Shown piece by piece: positions 49,918 to 63,102 of a DNA stretch of 64,000 nucleotides (the first letter of the stretch is position 1; each line of letters starts with the position of its first letter). The stretch spans positions 5,684,892 to 5,748,891 of the forward strand of contig LR746265.1 in the NCBI GenBank assembly GCA_902729315.2. The letters are read 5' to 3'. The position numbers were made by a program, and so were the translations under genes. Origin of the DNA: Spirodela intermedia (Eukaryota; Streptophyta; Magnoliopsida; Alismatales; Araceae). Below the pieces are notes generated by a model. It had not been told where the DNA came from. It did no database searches and saw nothing but the letters and a program-made list of their open reading frames with translations.

Positions 49918-50606
49918 TATATAGACATATACATGATATAAACAATATACATGTATCTTATTGATATGTGAGAATGTGCAATAACATATGATAACATAAA
50001 ATCACATGTGTGGAGTGAGTAGGCTTGCATGTTGTCATGCTGAAGAATGATAGGTGGTGGGTGACATGCTAATAGATGTTTTAGGTTATGTTAAAGCAAA
50101 AGAATAATAAGCTAAATCAATACCAACAAACCTTGTAACAAGAATGTTGGTTAGTCCATGTGCAATCCTTGCTAGGCATTGGGAAAATTGGTCCTTAACA
50201 AAGATGATAATCTTGATAACTCCAAAAGTGGTTCATATATGAGAACAATGTCCCTATGTATAGATGGGATCCATGAGGTGGTTAATCCTACTAGTGATAT
50301 GTGATTAATTGTCTACTCACTAGATGATGCCATACTCAAAACATCATCAACTTCCTTAGTCTTTGGTTGTCATATCATAGCAATCTATGCATGTGCCTCG
50401 ACATTACATGCGTGTGTTGTAATGTTGTGCATTGTTGTTTTGCCGTCATGTGCATGCACTATGTTGTTGCGTACTCTAACAATACCGTGCATGCCAATCA
50501 TACACAATGTGTTATTTTTTGGGATAAGTCTTTACAATAATGTCTTGATAACATTTCTCCTCACTAGTGGGATATGACATCTTTGTCAGATGTTGTTAAA
50601 TGTGAT
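49918..50606. other. Old repeat sequence between two solo LTRs
   Basis: The first about 240 bp is the right half of the dispersed repeat shared with 31.4-31.6 kb. The remainder is AT-rich with short TGCATG-rich stretches (50390-50510). No gene is seen. Confidence 0.55.
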
Positions 50607-52350
50607 TGACGTGACTTAGTCATTGTATAATAAATTATGTAAATTTAAAATTTATAAAATTAGAAAATAGTAATATTTAGATATTTAGAAATATTTTGAA
50701 CAAATATATTAATTATAATTTAAAAAAAGTTCTAAAAATAGTAAAAAAAATTTAAGTCAATCACATATTTAAAATTTGAAAAAAAGAAAAATATAAATAT
50801 AAATATCAAGATGATGTTAGAGTTTCACTTGATGATTCTTATGTAAGTGATTATATATGATTTAATTAAATAAATTAAGATATGTAAAAGTGAGAAGAAT
50901 TGTAATTGAATGAAGAATAATTTGGTAAATTTAAATAATATAAATTATTATTAAATGAAGTGAAATTAAGTTGAAAGTAGGAAATGTAAACTTCCAACGT
51001 TGTAACAATGATCGTTGAAATTCTATGTGTTCGGGAGGGTTATCGAATAATGTGCATGACTTCAAAGGCTCTCCTTGGATATGGATGATTTACGTATTTG
51101 TTAGATCTCTTTTTGAAGTCTAAAAAATGATGATGAAAATTAAACTAATTAAAAAATAGTAAAATAGAGTTCTGATATTGTGACAATGATGCATCAACGA
51201 TACATTAAAATCTTGAGTGTTCAAGAAGATTATCAAGCAATGTCTACAACCTCAAAAGCTCTTCTTGTACAAGGATGGTGTGGGCAATCTCTAGATCTTA
51301 TTGTAAAGTCTAGAGATCAATGAAACAGGTCATTGAATCATCTCTGACAACTATCACTTGGCAAAGCAGACAAATGGTGACTTTACAACTCTCTAACGGT
51401 TGTCACTCGATAGAGAAGAACTAGATGGAGGTCAAGAGCTTCATCCTCAGGTTTGTGTGATAAGAGAAGGGTCTTCATTACATCTAATACACTCTTAAGA
51501 GGTGGGGACTCGTCTCTTGGCAAATCATTCTCTTCCTAATGATGGCTTGTTCATCGATCAATCAAAGATGTATTACTCAATAGATTTACAATCTTTTTAT
51601 CGTAAATCATTCAATAATTTTAGAAACAATGTTCTACAAATCGTATTGACGAGATTTTCACCGATGATCGAATAATTTTGGTGGCTTAATCTTTCACCGA
51701 TGATCTGTAGAAAAGTTATGATTTAATTAGATAAAAATATGAATTTTGGTTATGGTAGGATTCGAACTTGCATCAGTCATTCACTTGTATGAGAGAGAGG
51801 AAATAAGTTCTTGAATATCTTTATATAGTGACGTCATCTTTAAACTTGTATGGTATTAAATCTTTGAAAACATTATGGGGAAGGTATGACTATTAGTTTA
51901 GTTCCACATCGGCTATATGCCGAATGTGGAGATACATGATAATCCAAGATTTGAGAATCAATGAGTCCCTTTCTCGCATGTGTGCAACCACGCCATGCCT
52001 TATAGTGACATGGAAGGGGAGTGGCGCACACATGCCCCCATTGGTCTATAGCCACTCGAGCCCTTGCTCACAGCTCTGCCTCGGCTTCTAACCCGCATGC
52101 AAGCCTAGTTGGTTGGCAAGTCCCCCCTTTTTTATTTTTGTTGTTTTCTTTTTCTTCATTTATTTTAAAAACATGATTATAAAAATCATATAAATTCATA
52201 TAAAATCACATAAGTAGCTAAAAAATCATATTAACCAATTAAAAAAATCATTTTTCATAAATTAATAAAATTATAAATCTATTTATTATGAGTTAAGGCT
52301 AAAACTATATTATTTATTAATTATTAACTCATGGTAATAAAGACTTATTA
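50607..52350 (+). mobile_element. Solo LTR of the Athila family, old two-unit form
   Basis: 1,744 bp with a perfect target duplication GTGAT (50602-50606, 52351-52355). The GC-rich block is present twice but at a spacing near 178 bp, in a different register from the young 144-bp pair. CpG sites are largely lost. Confidence 0.88.
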
Positions 52351-53436
52351 GTGATAACTTTTGATAATTCTTCAAATTATTAAACATTCACATCTGTCTC
52401 CAAGTGACTACCTCACATGATTGTCTCATCCACTTGATAAGGTAGAATGTGCTACAATGGGCATGATTCTATCCATCACCATCAACCACCCAAAGATACA
52501 AGATGTCTTATGCCTATGTAGAGTATTGAACCTTTATCATGGGTGGTGGCTGGTGTGGTCAACTCCTTTCTAAGTTGTCTTCGTTAATATTATATGCCTT
52601 GAACAATGAGAAGTGAAAAGACTAGATGTATTAGGAGGCATTGTGAGAGTTATAGTAGGTAGGCTAAATGTCTTACACATACAATAATTAGAAATAACCT
52701 ATCATATTGGGACACCAATTCATTGTGACATTTCTATCTTTCGACAAATGAGTATATGTACATCAATACCTAGTTGCCCAAGTCGTACTCAACTTCCCTT
52801 TGATGATGATTTATATTCTTCTTTATCTATTGTGTTGCTCAGGTTAGGGCCTTGTGAGCTTCTTTTATGATATCTTATTATTGTTTTGCAAAATGGTAAG
52901 TTGTTAATAGGTATGACCTCTAGTGGCATCAAAGATTGAAGACCCTTGGTCAACTTGAATGATGAGTGTCCTAAAGACACATTGTTGGATATTATGAGTG
53001 AATTAGATGCTATTTAACCACTCGACCTAATTGTCTTAGTGTTTCATTATGCAGTGATGCAAGTATTCCTTACATATGTCATTGATGCACTTTATCTGTC
53101 TATCTATATAAGGGTCTTGATTTGAAATGGTGGCTGATAAGTCTTCATTATCATGAGTTAATAATTAGTAAATAATATAGTTTTAGCCTTAAATCATGAT
53201 AAATAGACTTATATTTATGTTAAAGTTTGAAAAGTGATTTTTAGTTAATTAATGTGAATTTTTAGATAATTATGTGATTTTATATGAATTGATATAATTT
53301 TTACATTCTTACTTTTGAGATAAATAAAGAAAAAGAAATACAAATAAAAATATAGCAAAATAGGGGGTACTCGCTAGCTAGTCAGGCCTACAAGCGGGTC
53401 AAAAGTGCAATCATGGAGGAGCCACGAGTAGGGGCT

Positions 53437-55206
53437 TGACGTGACTCAGTCGTTGTATATTAAATCACGCAAATTTAAAATTTATAAAACTAGAAAATAC
53501 GGATTTTCAGATATTTAGAAGTATTTCAAAATAAATATATCAATTATAATTCAATACAAATCCCAAAAATAGTGGTAATTTTCCAGGTCGATCACAGGGA
53601 TGTAATATAATATCTGGTAATTATTCAGAATTTTTCTCAATGAGTACAATTTTCTTACGAATTTTATACTAGGAAATAAAAAGGAAATATATTTAAAATT
53701 CACAAAAGAAAAAAAAAAGGAAATAAGGGTGCGGACGTCAGGATGACGTCAGCGCCCGGCGAACGCGAATCAGGCGGAAACAGAGTTCCGCCCGGCGATT
53801 CTTATGTAGGCGATTACAGACGACTCAATTAATCAAATTAAGATCTGTAAAAGCCGGAAGAATCGTAATTGAACGAAGTATAGTTTGGTAAATAAAAATC
53901 AACAAAGTATCACTAAATGAAGCGTAAATTAAATTGAAAGCAGGAAAACAGAGTTCCGGCGTCGCGACGGCGATGCGTCGGCGATGCACCGGAATCCTGA
54001 GCGTTCGGGAGGATCGTCGTGTAGTGTCCACGGCCTCGAAGGCTCTCCTTGGACAAAGACGACGTGGGCAATCTCTAGATAAAGCAGGAAAACAGAGTTC
54101 CGGCGTCGCGACGGCGACGCGTCGGCGATGCACCGGAATCCTGAGCGTTCGGGAGGGTCGTCGTGCAGTGTCCACGGCCTCGAAGGCTCTCCTTGGACAA
54201 AGACGACGTGGGCAATGTCTAGATCTTCTCGCGAAGTCTAGAGACCAATGAAGTGGGTCGTCGAATCGTCTCCGGCGGCTGTCACCCGGCGGAGCGGAAA
54301 AACGGCGACTTTGCGGCTCTCCGGCGGCTGTCACCCGACGGAGAGGGGCTGGATGGAGGTGAGGCGCGTGTTAGGGAGCTTCAGCCTCAGGTCCGCGCAG
54401 CAAGAGGAGGCTCTTCATCGCATCTGGTACGCTCTCAGGAGGTGGCGACTGGTCTCCCGGCGGATCGTCCTCTTCCCGACGACGGCTTGTTCGCCGATCA
54501 ATCGGAGATGATTTACTCGATGGATTGCGATCCTTTTATCGCGAATCGTTCAGAAATTTTAGTAGCAATGCTCCGCGAATCGCGTTGACGAGATTTTCGC
54601 CGATGCTCCAGCGATTCCGGTTGCTTAATCCTTCACCGGCGATCTGCAGGAAAGTCGCGATAATCAGTTAAAAATATATGAATTTTGACTCTGGGAGGAT
54701 TCGAACCCGCGGCGGTCGCCCGCCCCTTACAAGGTGGATTTAGTCCCACATCGGTTGTGGGCGGATTATTCGGGTGAATATAGAGTAAAGTTAGCTTTCT
54801 AGGCAAAGTCCTCTCGCGTGTACGACCACTCCTTGCCCAACAGCCGGCTGACCACCGGTGACGTGGAAGGGGAGTGGCGCACACGTGCCCCCTATCGATC
54901 CAAGCAAGGTGCTCGAGCCCCTGCTCGCGGCTACTCCCCGACTGCGCTTCCGACCCGCTTGTGGGCCCGGCTGGCCGGCGGATTCCCCCATTTTGCAATA
55001 TTTTTATTTTTATTTCTTGTTCTTCATTTATCTCAAAACTAAGACTGTAAAAATCGTATAAAATCACATAATTACCCAAAAATTCACGTTAATCAACTGA
55101 AAACCACTTTTCATGCTGTAACACAAATATAAGTCTATTTATCATGAGTTAAGGCTAAAACTGTATTATTTACTAATTATTAACTCATGATAATGAAGAC
55201 TTATCA
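53437..55206 (+). mobile_element. Young solo LTR nested in the inverted LTR
   Basis: 1,770 bp, close to the LTRs of the full element and also with two 144-bp units. A target duplication GGGCT is at 53432-53436 and 55207-55211, repeated again at 55561-55565 behind a duplicated LTR tail. Confidence 0.93.
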
Positions 55207-55237
55207 GGGCTCAAGCGACTAAGACCGATAGGGGCAC

Positions 55238-55560
55238 GTGTGCCCCTATCGATCCAAGCAAGCCGCTCAAGCCCCTGCTCGCGGCTACTCCCCGACTGCG
55301 CTTCCGACCCGCTTGCGGGCCCGGCTGGCCGGCGGATTCCCCCATTTTGCAATATTTTTATTTTTATTTCTTGTTCTTCATTTATCTCAAAACTAAGACT
55401 GTAAAAATCGTATAAAATCACATAATTACCCAAAAATTCACGTTAATCAACTGAAAACCACTTTTCATGCTTTAACACAAATATAAGTCTATTTATCATG
55501 AGTTAAGGCTAAAACTATATTATTTACTAATTATTAACTCATGATAATGAAGACTTATCA
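55238..55560 (+). repeat. Duplicated LTR tail with hairpin junction
   Basis: The last about 320 bp of the LTR are present a second time. The junction lies in GATAGGGGCAC-GT-GTGCCCCTATC, two 11-bp arms with a 2-bp loop, where inverted host LTR meets plus-oriented LTR. A few substitutions separate it from the first copy. Confidence 0.85.
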
Positions 55561-57017
55561 GGGCTCAAGCGACTAAGACTGATAGGGGCACATGTGCACT
55601 CCTCTCCTTCCACGTCACTAGTGGCCAGCTAGTTGTGGGGCAAAGAGTGGTCATACACGTGAGAGAAAGGGACTTACTTGAAAATATAATATTACTATAT
55701 ATTCTCCCGAAACTTTGGTGCACAAGTAATGTGGGACTAAACTAGCGTCACACCTTCCTCAGAAGGCTTCAATGATTTTAATACCTATAATATCCTTTAT
55801 TTATAATAGAGATATATTATGATGACGTCATTTTATAATGGCATTAGAGTACTTATGTCAAACTCTCTCATGTAGGTGGGCAACCGACGCGGGTTTGAAT
55901 CATCTCAAAACTAAAACTCATATTTTTTTATCTAATTATCGTGACTTTCTTGTAGATCGCCAGTGAAAGATTAAGCCACCAGAATTACTGGATCATTGAC
56001 GAAAATCTCATCAACATGATTTACACAACATTGTTACCAAAATTGTTAAATGATTCGTGATGAAAGGATCATGAATCTATTAAGTAAAGTATCTCTAATT
56101 GATCGACAAATAAGCCGTCGTCAAGAAGTAGATGATCTGCCGGAAGATGAGTCACCACCTCCTAAAAGCATATTAGATTGCAATGAAGAGCCTCCTCTTG
56201 CTGTGTGGACTTAAGGATGAAATTCCTTGACACATGCCTCACCTCTATCCAACTCCTCTCTATTGGGTGATAGTTGTTGGGGAGCCGCAAAGTTGCTATT
56301 TTTCTACTTTGTTGAGTGACAGCCACTAGAGATGATTCGACGACTCATTTCATTAATCTGTATACTTTGCAAGGAGATCTAGAGATTGTTCACATCGTAT
56401 TTGTCTAAGGAGAGCTTTTGAGGCCGTGGACACTACATAATAATCTTCCTGAACTCTTAGGATTCTAGTGTATCGTCGACACATCACTATCACGACGCCA
56501 AAACTCTGTTTTCCTACTTTCAACTTACTTTCTGCTTCATTTAGTGATAATATATGTGATTTAAATTTATCAAGATATATTTTATTCAATTACGATTATT
56601 CTAGCTTTTACATATCTTAATTTTATCAATTAAATCATTTGTAACCGCTTCTGTAAGAATCACTGGGCAGAACTTTATTTTTGTCTAATTTGTGTCAGCT
56701 AGATGTTGACGTCATCTTGACATCTGCACCCTTATTTTCCTTTTTTTGTGAATTTTAAATATTTTTATTTTTATTTTTTTAATAAAAAAATTCATAAAAA
56801 ATAGTATTTTTAAAATAAATTTTTGAATAATTACTTGATATTATATTATATTCCTATGATTGACCTAGAAAATTATCACTATTTTTAAGAAATTTTATTG
56901 AATTATAATTGATATATATTTTTAAAAAATACTTCTAAATATCTAAAAATTCATATTTTTTAGTTTTATAAAGTTTCAAATTTACTTGATTTACTATACA
57001 ACGACTAAGTCACATCA

Positions 57018-57456
57018 TTGACCTCTAATATATCTCAAAATATGATGACATGTATTAAAAATAAGCTTACCACTTTTGCTTTCAATTAGACTACTTTAGG
57101 AGGAATGTGATGTATTTAGAAGGTACATCACATTGATATGTGGAATGGTTGATCATGGTTGCTAATCCTAGAGAGCCCAATGATAGTCTATTAATAATGA
57201 CTCTCATGGTACCTCAAGAATGGGGAGAGTCTCTTGGTTTTCTACCATATTACATTATTGTACTTTGTTATATTAGTAAATAAGACATGAACATACATAT
57301 GTCTTGACTTCTATTCTAAGTTATGTCAAATGTAAGTATCTACAAGAATGACCAAGGTGTACTAATGTCCTTAGTGGCTCACTTATGGTGCATTGTAGCT
57401 CTCATATAGAAATTGTTACCTCAGTTGCTTCTTTTGTGGCATTTTGGGTTGATGGT
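57018..57456. other. Spacer between two LTRs
   Basis: 439 bp of AT-rich sequence, probably part of the decayed Ty3/gypsy host element. No coding block recognised. Confidence 0.5.
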
Positions 57457-59056
57457 TGACATAACTTAATTATATAATAAATTATGTAAATTTAAAATTT
57501 ATAAAACTAAAAAAATACTAATTTTTAGATTTTTAGAAATATTTTAAAATAAATAAATTAATTAAAATTTGATAAAAAGTTTTAAAAAATCGTAGGAAAT
57601 TTTTAAGTTGATCATAAAGATGTAATATAGTATTGGGTAATATTTAATTGTTTTTACAAAGAGTAAGATTTGTTATGATTTTCAAACTAAAGAAAAAAGA
57701 TAAAATATATTTAAAAGGGAAATAAGGGTGTAGATGTTAGGATGACATCATTGACTTGAGTAAACCAAATATGGCAAAAATAAAGTTTCATCTAGTGATT
57801 ATTACAAAAGCGATGACATATGAATTAATTGGTCAAATCAAGATCTATAAAAATAAATAAAAATTTAATTTAATAAAAAATAATTTTGAAACTTAAAATC
57901 ACACAAAATATCAATAAATTAAGTAAACATAAGTTAAAAGTAGAAAAAATAGGGTTCTTGCTTTGTAATAGTGATTGTTGAAATTTTGTGTGTTTGAGAG
58001 AATTATCAAATAATATTTATGACTTTAAAGGTTCTCCCTAGACATGAACAACCTAAGAATTCTTTAGATCTCCTTTTGAAATACAAGAAATGATGATGAA
58101 AGTTAAACTAGTTAAAATTAGTAAAATAGAATTTCAACATTATGGCGATGGTGCATCAGAATTTTGAGTGTTCAGAAGAGACTATTGTGTGTCCACAACC
58201 TTAAAGACTTTCCTTAAATATGAACGACGTGAATAATCTCAAGATCTTCTTACAATGTCTAGAAATTAATAAGGTGGGTTGACGAATCATCCCTAGCCAT
58301 TGTCATCTAGCAGAGTGAAAAAATGACGACTTTACAAATCTCTAGTGGCTATCACTCGACAAAAATAAATTAAATAGAGGTGAGATATATCTTAAGAAAG
58401 TTTATTTTCAAGTATGTGCAACAAGAATAGACTCTTCATCACATCTGGTATATTCTTAAGAGGTGGCGGCTAGTCTTCCAAAAGATTGTCTTTTTTACAA
58501 TGATGATTAATTTATTAATCAATGAGAGATAATTTATTCAATAGATTCATAATCTTTTTATATAATCATTTATTCATTTTAATAATAATTCTCTATAATT
58601 ATGTTGACAAGATTTTCATTGATGATTATGTGATAATAGTTCCACATTAGTTATTTTTTAAGTTTTGAGATAGATATATAGTTACAAGATTATGTGATTA
58701 ATAAACCTCTTTTTCGCCTATGTACAACAACTCCTTGCCTAATGCTTAATTGACCACTAGTGATGTGGAAGGAGAGTGATTCACACATGTTCCCTACAAA
58801 TCGTTCATTGCTCGAGCCCTCTACTCACGGTGGGTCATCCTTTTTTATATTTTTATTTTATTTTACTTATCTTTATTTATTTTAATAATATAATTATATA
58901 AATTCATATAAAATTACATATTTAGCCAAAAATTCATATTAACTAATTAAAAAGTACTTTTCATAATTTAACATAAATAAAAATCTATTTATTGTGAGTT
59001 AAAGCTTAAACTATATTATTAATTAATTATTAACTTATGATAATGAAGACTTATCA
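57457..59056 (+). mobile_element. Solo LTR of the Athila family, most decayed two-unit form
   Basis: 1,600 bp starting TGACATAACT and ending ACTTATCA. Flanks ATGGT (57452-57456) and ATGGC (59057-59061) are a near-perfect target duplication. It shares the wide-spaced block duplication with the LTR at 50607. Confidence 0.85.
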
Positions 59057-60499
59057 ATGGCCCTCTAAATAGAAGACATCATATTCCATCTAAAATCAAC
59101 AAGTTTCTCTTGTCTCAGTCTATTATATGAGGTGCATAACTATTGAGTCTATACCATAGGCTTCTCATATGATATCAAAAAGATCACTATACTTGTTGAG
59201 AGGACAACCATGCCATCGGTGAGCTCTCTACAACTCAAGACATTTGTAATAACATTAGCACATCCTGAAGGAAAGTGGAGCCCGACTTGAGCAACCTTAG
59301 TGATAACTCATATTTTGTCAACAATCTTATTGCAACATGTGCTTGGGGGTCAGCTTCTTTAGGGAGTTGAAGTAGCTTGTAGTGACATTGTTGGTCTAGA
59401 CAATAGAAGTGTTGCCCAATAAATAGTGGCACCACACCTATAAGTAGTGAACAACTACTATCATTTCCTTATCATAGATTGAGTATTGTTGTTCTATATC
59501 ATTTTATTTTTTTCTTTCAAAAGTAAGGGGTTGGCCATTCTACATGGAAACTCTACCAATAGCTATTTCTGAAGTATTAGTGTGTACCTCAAAGGTTTTG
59601 GCAAAATCAAGCATAGAAAATTAGTTTATCAATGATGACCGTTTGCAAATTGTCAAGCATGTGTTGGTACTTCTTAGTCCATGCCCATCTTTGATCCTTT
59701 TCTAAGAGCTCCATCATTGATGCGACTAATTGTGAGAAGCCTTTTATGAATGTTTGATAGTAGTGAGCAAGCTTAAAAAAATGACCTTAATTCAAATACT
59801 CTCTTAGGCATCAACCATTAATTGATTATAATCACTTTTTTTCAATCCATTTAAATCTACCCACGTCCCACCATGTAGCCAAGGAATGAAGCCTCATAAA
59901 AGGTGAAATCACAATTTTTCAGGTTGAGTTGTAACTAATTTGCCTACAGTGTCTCCATCACCTATCTTAGGTGTGCCAAATTCTCCTATATACAATGATT
60001 GTACACCAAATATCATCCAAGTATACCACCATAATCTTATTAAAAAATAGTCAAGAGTGTATGATTTATCATGATACAAAAAGTGACTGGAGTATTTTTT
60101 AGTTCAAAAGGTATCATAGTAAATTTGTAAGACCCATAATGTGTAATACACAGTTTTATGCTTGTCCTCTTCCTTGGTTTGGATTTAGTGATATCTTCTC
60201 TTCAAGTTCAACTTAGATAAAATCTATACCTTACTTAATTGGTCAAACAAATCTTTCATATTAGACATTGGGTGTTTATTCTTCATTTGTTTTTTATTTG
60301 GGGCCTTGTAATCCACACACAAACTTAGAGATTTATTCTTTTTTTTTATTGAAAAAGCACAAATTCACCAAATGATCTATGAGAGGAACGAATGTGTCCC
60401 ACTTGCAACAATTCCTTTAGTTGTTTTCTTAACTCCTCCAAGTATACTAGAGGCCTCTTGTATGAGGCTCGAGTAGAAGGTCATTATTTTGGAGGAAGC

Positions 60500-61322
60500 T
60501 TAATTGAGTGCTCAATCTCTCATCTTAGGGGGATCTTGACAGATAAATTTTTAGGCATAATGTCTTTAAAATATTTAAGTAAATATAGTACCTATAGGTG
60601 ACATACCAAGCTCCTCTATTCACCTTCCTCTACTTCCCCGGGTATCACAAGAAAAATGTCCACATCTCACCAAGAATCCACCATATTGCATAGTTGAGAT
60701 CAGCTGTTGCTCTGCTCTTTGTTGTGCCAACCTTACATGAAGTTCGTCTACTCACTTCCACAAATAATTAACCAAATATAGTGGAGAAAAATCCCAACCT
60801 TGCCTTGACCACAAAGTTACTGCCCAATATGACATTGAAGTCATCCATCTCTAGGACTACATGCACCAACTTGGGGTTTCTACTTGGCGTGCCAAGCCAA
60901 AAAAGGGATCAGCCTCTGAGTTGAGACGAGCCCTCACCATGTGTATGTTTGTATAGTCCAGAAAATGAGTGCTCAATGGAATGCTTGATCTCTCATCTAC
61001 GGGAAAGTTTGGCAAGTAATTTTTAGTCATAGTGTCTTTGAAATCTTTAAGTAAATGTAGTAACTATAGGTGACATATCAAGCTCCTTGTGTTCACCTTA
61101 TTCCACTTCCTGTAGTGTCATGAGAAGAGTGTCCACATCCTGTCGACAATCTACCTTGACTTACATAGTTGAGACCACCTAAAGCTTGCTCTCTCTTGCA
61201 CTGATCTCTACACAACTGCTCACCTCCACAAATAATTAGTTTATTGTAGTAGAGGAAAATCTCGACCTTGGCTTGACCTCAAAGTCAACACCAAAGATGA
61301 CGTCAAAGTCATCCATCTATAA
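60500..61322. repeat. Direct duplication within the decayed Ty3/gypsy element
   Basis: 60500-60862 and 60972-61322 align along their length (GAGTGCTCAAT, ACCTATAGGTGACATA/ACTATAGGTGACATA, CCACAAATAATTA, AAGTCATCCATCT). The second copy lies about 470 bp after the first. Confidence 0.75.
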
Positions 61323-62454
61323 GATCAAGAAGTCGAGAGTGTCTTACCACGTGCCAACTTCAGTTTCCTCGTGGTGTGTGGACCTAACATGACCTTTTGC
61401 CTCAGTTCGTGACCTTGACTATGTTATTGGTTTGGACCAGTTTTAACCCTCAATCACCAGCGGATGTTGCTCCTGTGCCAGCACTTGATTGAGACGAGCC
61501 CTTGTCATTTGGTTGTTTGTTTGATTTGGATAGTTGATGCTCTTTTGAGGGCCGCCACAAACATGACACCCTATCCACTATGGTCCCTCGAGCTGGCGGA
61601 GTGCACCTCCGCTTGGGGCTCCCTAGTCCCTACCAGCTTGTTCTCCTCTTTCCACACCTTGTGAGTTTGAGTCTCCATGATCGCAACCATTGTCACAACC
61701 TCAAACCCCTTGGCTAGTGTTAGCACTAGCTTCCTACTATTGGCACCGATTGTCTATTAACACATTCGTCACAACCATCCATGTGCGAATATCCTGTACA
61801 CCTTGGTGATGCAGCTTGTTCTAGGCTTAAGTCTACAACCCCTCAATGAAGTACTAAAGTTTGTCATCCTCATCCGTCCTCAGTAGCTTCAGCAGCAAGA
61901 TCAAAAATTTCTCCATATATTCGCAGATGGATCTAGTGTGCTTCAGGTGTCTCATTGCTATTCTCATTGCCTAGCTCGAGTTGACTAGATGAAACTGATC
62001 CTATATCTCCTTGACTAGCTCATTTCAACAGGTCAAAGCTAGCCTCGACTAGTCCTCAAACCTCAGTTGCCAGCATGTCTTGACTTGCCCCACCAAGTGT
62101 AGACTGCCAACAGGTGAGAGCTGGCGGGGACTTTCTCCTGATGTGTTTGGAGGTTTGTGATCCAACTTTGAAGGCCGACCACTGCCTCCTCTAGCTGTCA
62201 CTGCAACTTGGCCACCTCTTCAACTAGTTCCTCCTATTAGGCTGAAATCCTGGTCTTCTGGGCTACGTATGACGTAGCCATCTCCCCAACTTCTTTGGGA
62301 AACTTTGATGTCTATTTCTCTAAGATATTTTCTGTTTAATCAAGTTCCAAGCCGGGGGTGTAGGAATTTTAGAGAATTATTATTAAGCCGAGCTTTTGGG
62401 CTTACTATTAATGGGCTGATTGTAGCATTTGCAATAATGACTGACGGTTTTAGA

Positions 62455-62469
62455 ATATATATATATATA
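62455..62469 (+). promoter_or_regulatory. Possible TATA region of the CCDC137-like gene
   Basis: An AT alternation lies about 130 bp upstream of the ATG at 62600, with a site-II-like ATGGGCT at 62411-62417. Confidence 0.35.
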
Positions 62470-62599
62470 CCCTTGCGCCTCGCAGCAGGAAGACTGTTTT
62501 CCCCCGCGGCAGCCTCTTCCGCGACATGGCAACCTTGTTGCCCCTGCGAGTCCGAGTTCTTGTCGAGCTACTCTCACCCCTCTTCTCCCTAGCGCAGTT

Positions 62600-62722
62600 A
62601 TGCCCGGGAAAGGGCAGAGGAGGCGGGAGAAGAACTACAGGCCGTCCACGGTAGTGACTCCCGCCTACTCCCCGCCCGACCCTCGCCCCGCCCTGCAGAT
62701 GCTGTCCCCTCCCCCTTCCCCC
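62600..62722 (+). CDS. CCDC137: CCDC137-like gene, first exon (gene continues beyond window)
   Basis: ATG 62600 opens with MPGKGQRRREKNYRPS, the Lys/Arg-rich start typical of plant CCDC137-like proteins, followed by a Pro-rich stretch (YSPPDPRP). A donor near 62723 (CCG followed by GTCTAG) or a few bases later ends the exon. No further exon is recognised up to 63102, where an LTR begins. The missing middle and C-terminal exons should lie beyond 64000. The C-terminal exons at 32657-32994 match the same family. Confidence 0.55.
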
Positions 62723-63102
62723 GGTCTAGGTGCCTCCCCTTCTCTTTCTCTCTCTCTCATCACTCTATCTTTTCTGTTCTATTCGTCGATTTTTCAAACA
62801 TTGTCGTTTCTCTTGACGTGGGTATAGAAACTTCTGAGGGCAGCAAAGACAGTCGGGATTGTCTGTATAAACAAGTCAATCGAGGCAACTCAGTAAGACT
62901 GACTCAATTTGCAGTCACTTGAGTGTTCACCTTAGTTGTAACCATCTTCCTATTGGCATTTCAATCGGGGTTTTATGGCGATTTGGATTCCGTCTTATTG
63001 TTTTGAGTTCATTTCTTAATTGAATGTTTACCCACAGTCGCCAGAACAATGCTAGACAACGACTTTACTGCAAGTTTTTATGGGCATCACCCTGTAGGAT
63101 AC
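62723..63102 (+). other. Presumed intron 1 of the CCDC137-like gene up to the LTR
   Basis: T-rich, intron-like sequence without recognised coding. Confidence 0.45.

Larger units (their letters stand above)
53135..57017 (-). mobile_element. Inverted Athila-family LTR, split by a nested LTR
   Basis: The reverse complement of the LTR begins at 53135 (TGATAAGTCTTC), stops at 53436, resumes at about 55561 and ends at 57017 (CTAAGTCACATCA). It has a single GC-rich block. Flanks GTGGC and TTGAC do not give a clear target duplication, so it may be a very old solo LTR or a rearranged end. Confidence 0.85.
52356..62250 (-). mobile_element. Decayed Ty3/gypsy retrotransposon interrupted by LTR insertions
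   Basis: Remnant coding sequence on the minus strand appears in the gaps between LTRs. Integrase-like sequence lies at about 52780-52980 (FKLTKGLQSLMPLEVIP). Reverse-transcriptase-like sequence lies at about 60000-60330 (THYGSYKFTMIPFELKNTP, a decayed form of the usual RT core). Two protease-end-like blocks are near 60810-60860 and 61270-61320. Gag-like sequence follows to about 62250. Many stops and frameshifts make it non-functional. The RT style differs from the Athila element and resembles a chromovirus, but the lineage is uncertain. Confidence 0.6.

Noticed and set aside
59235-59435. Short minus-strand frame near 59.3 kb
   Set aside because: Lies in decayed retrotransposon sequence with stops all around; no intact protein.
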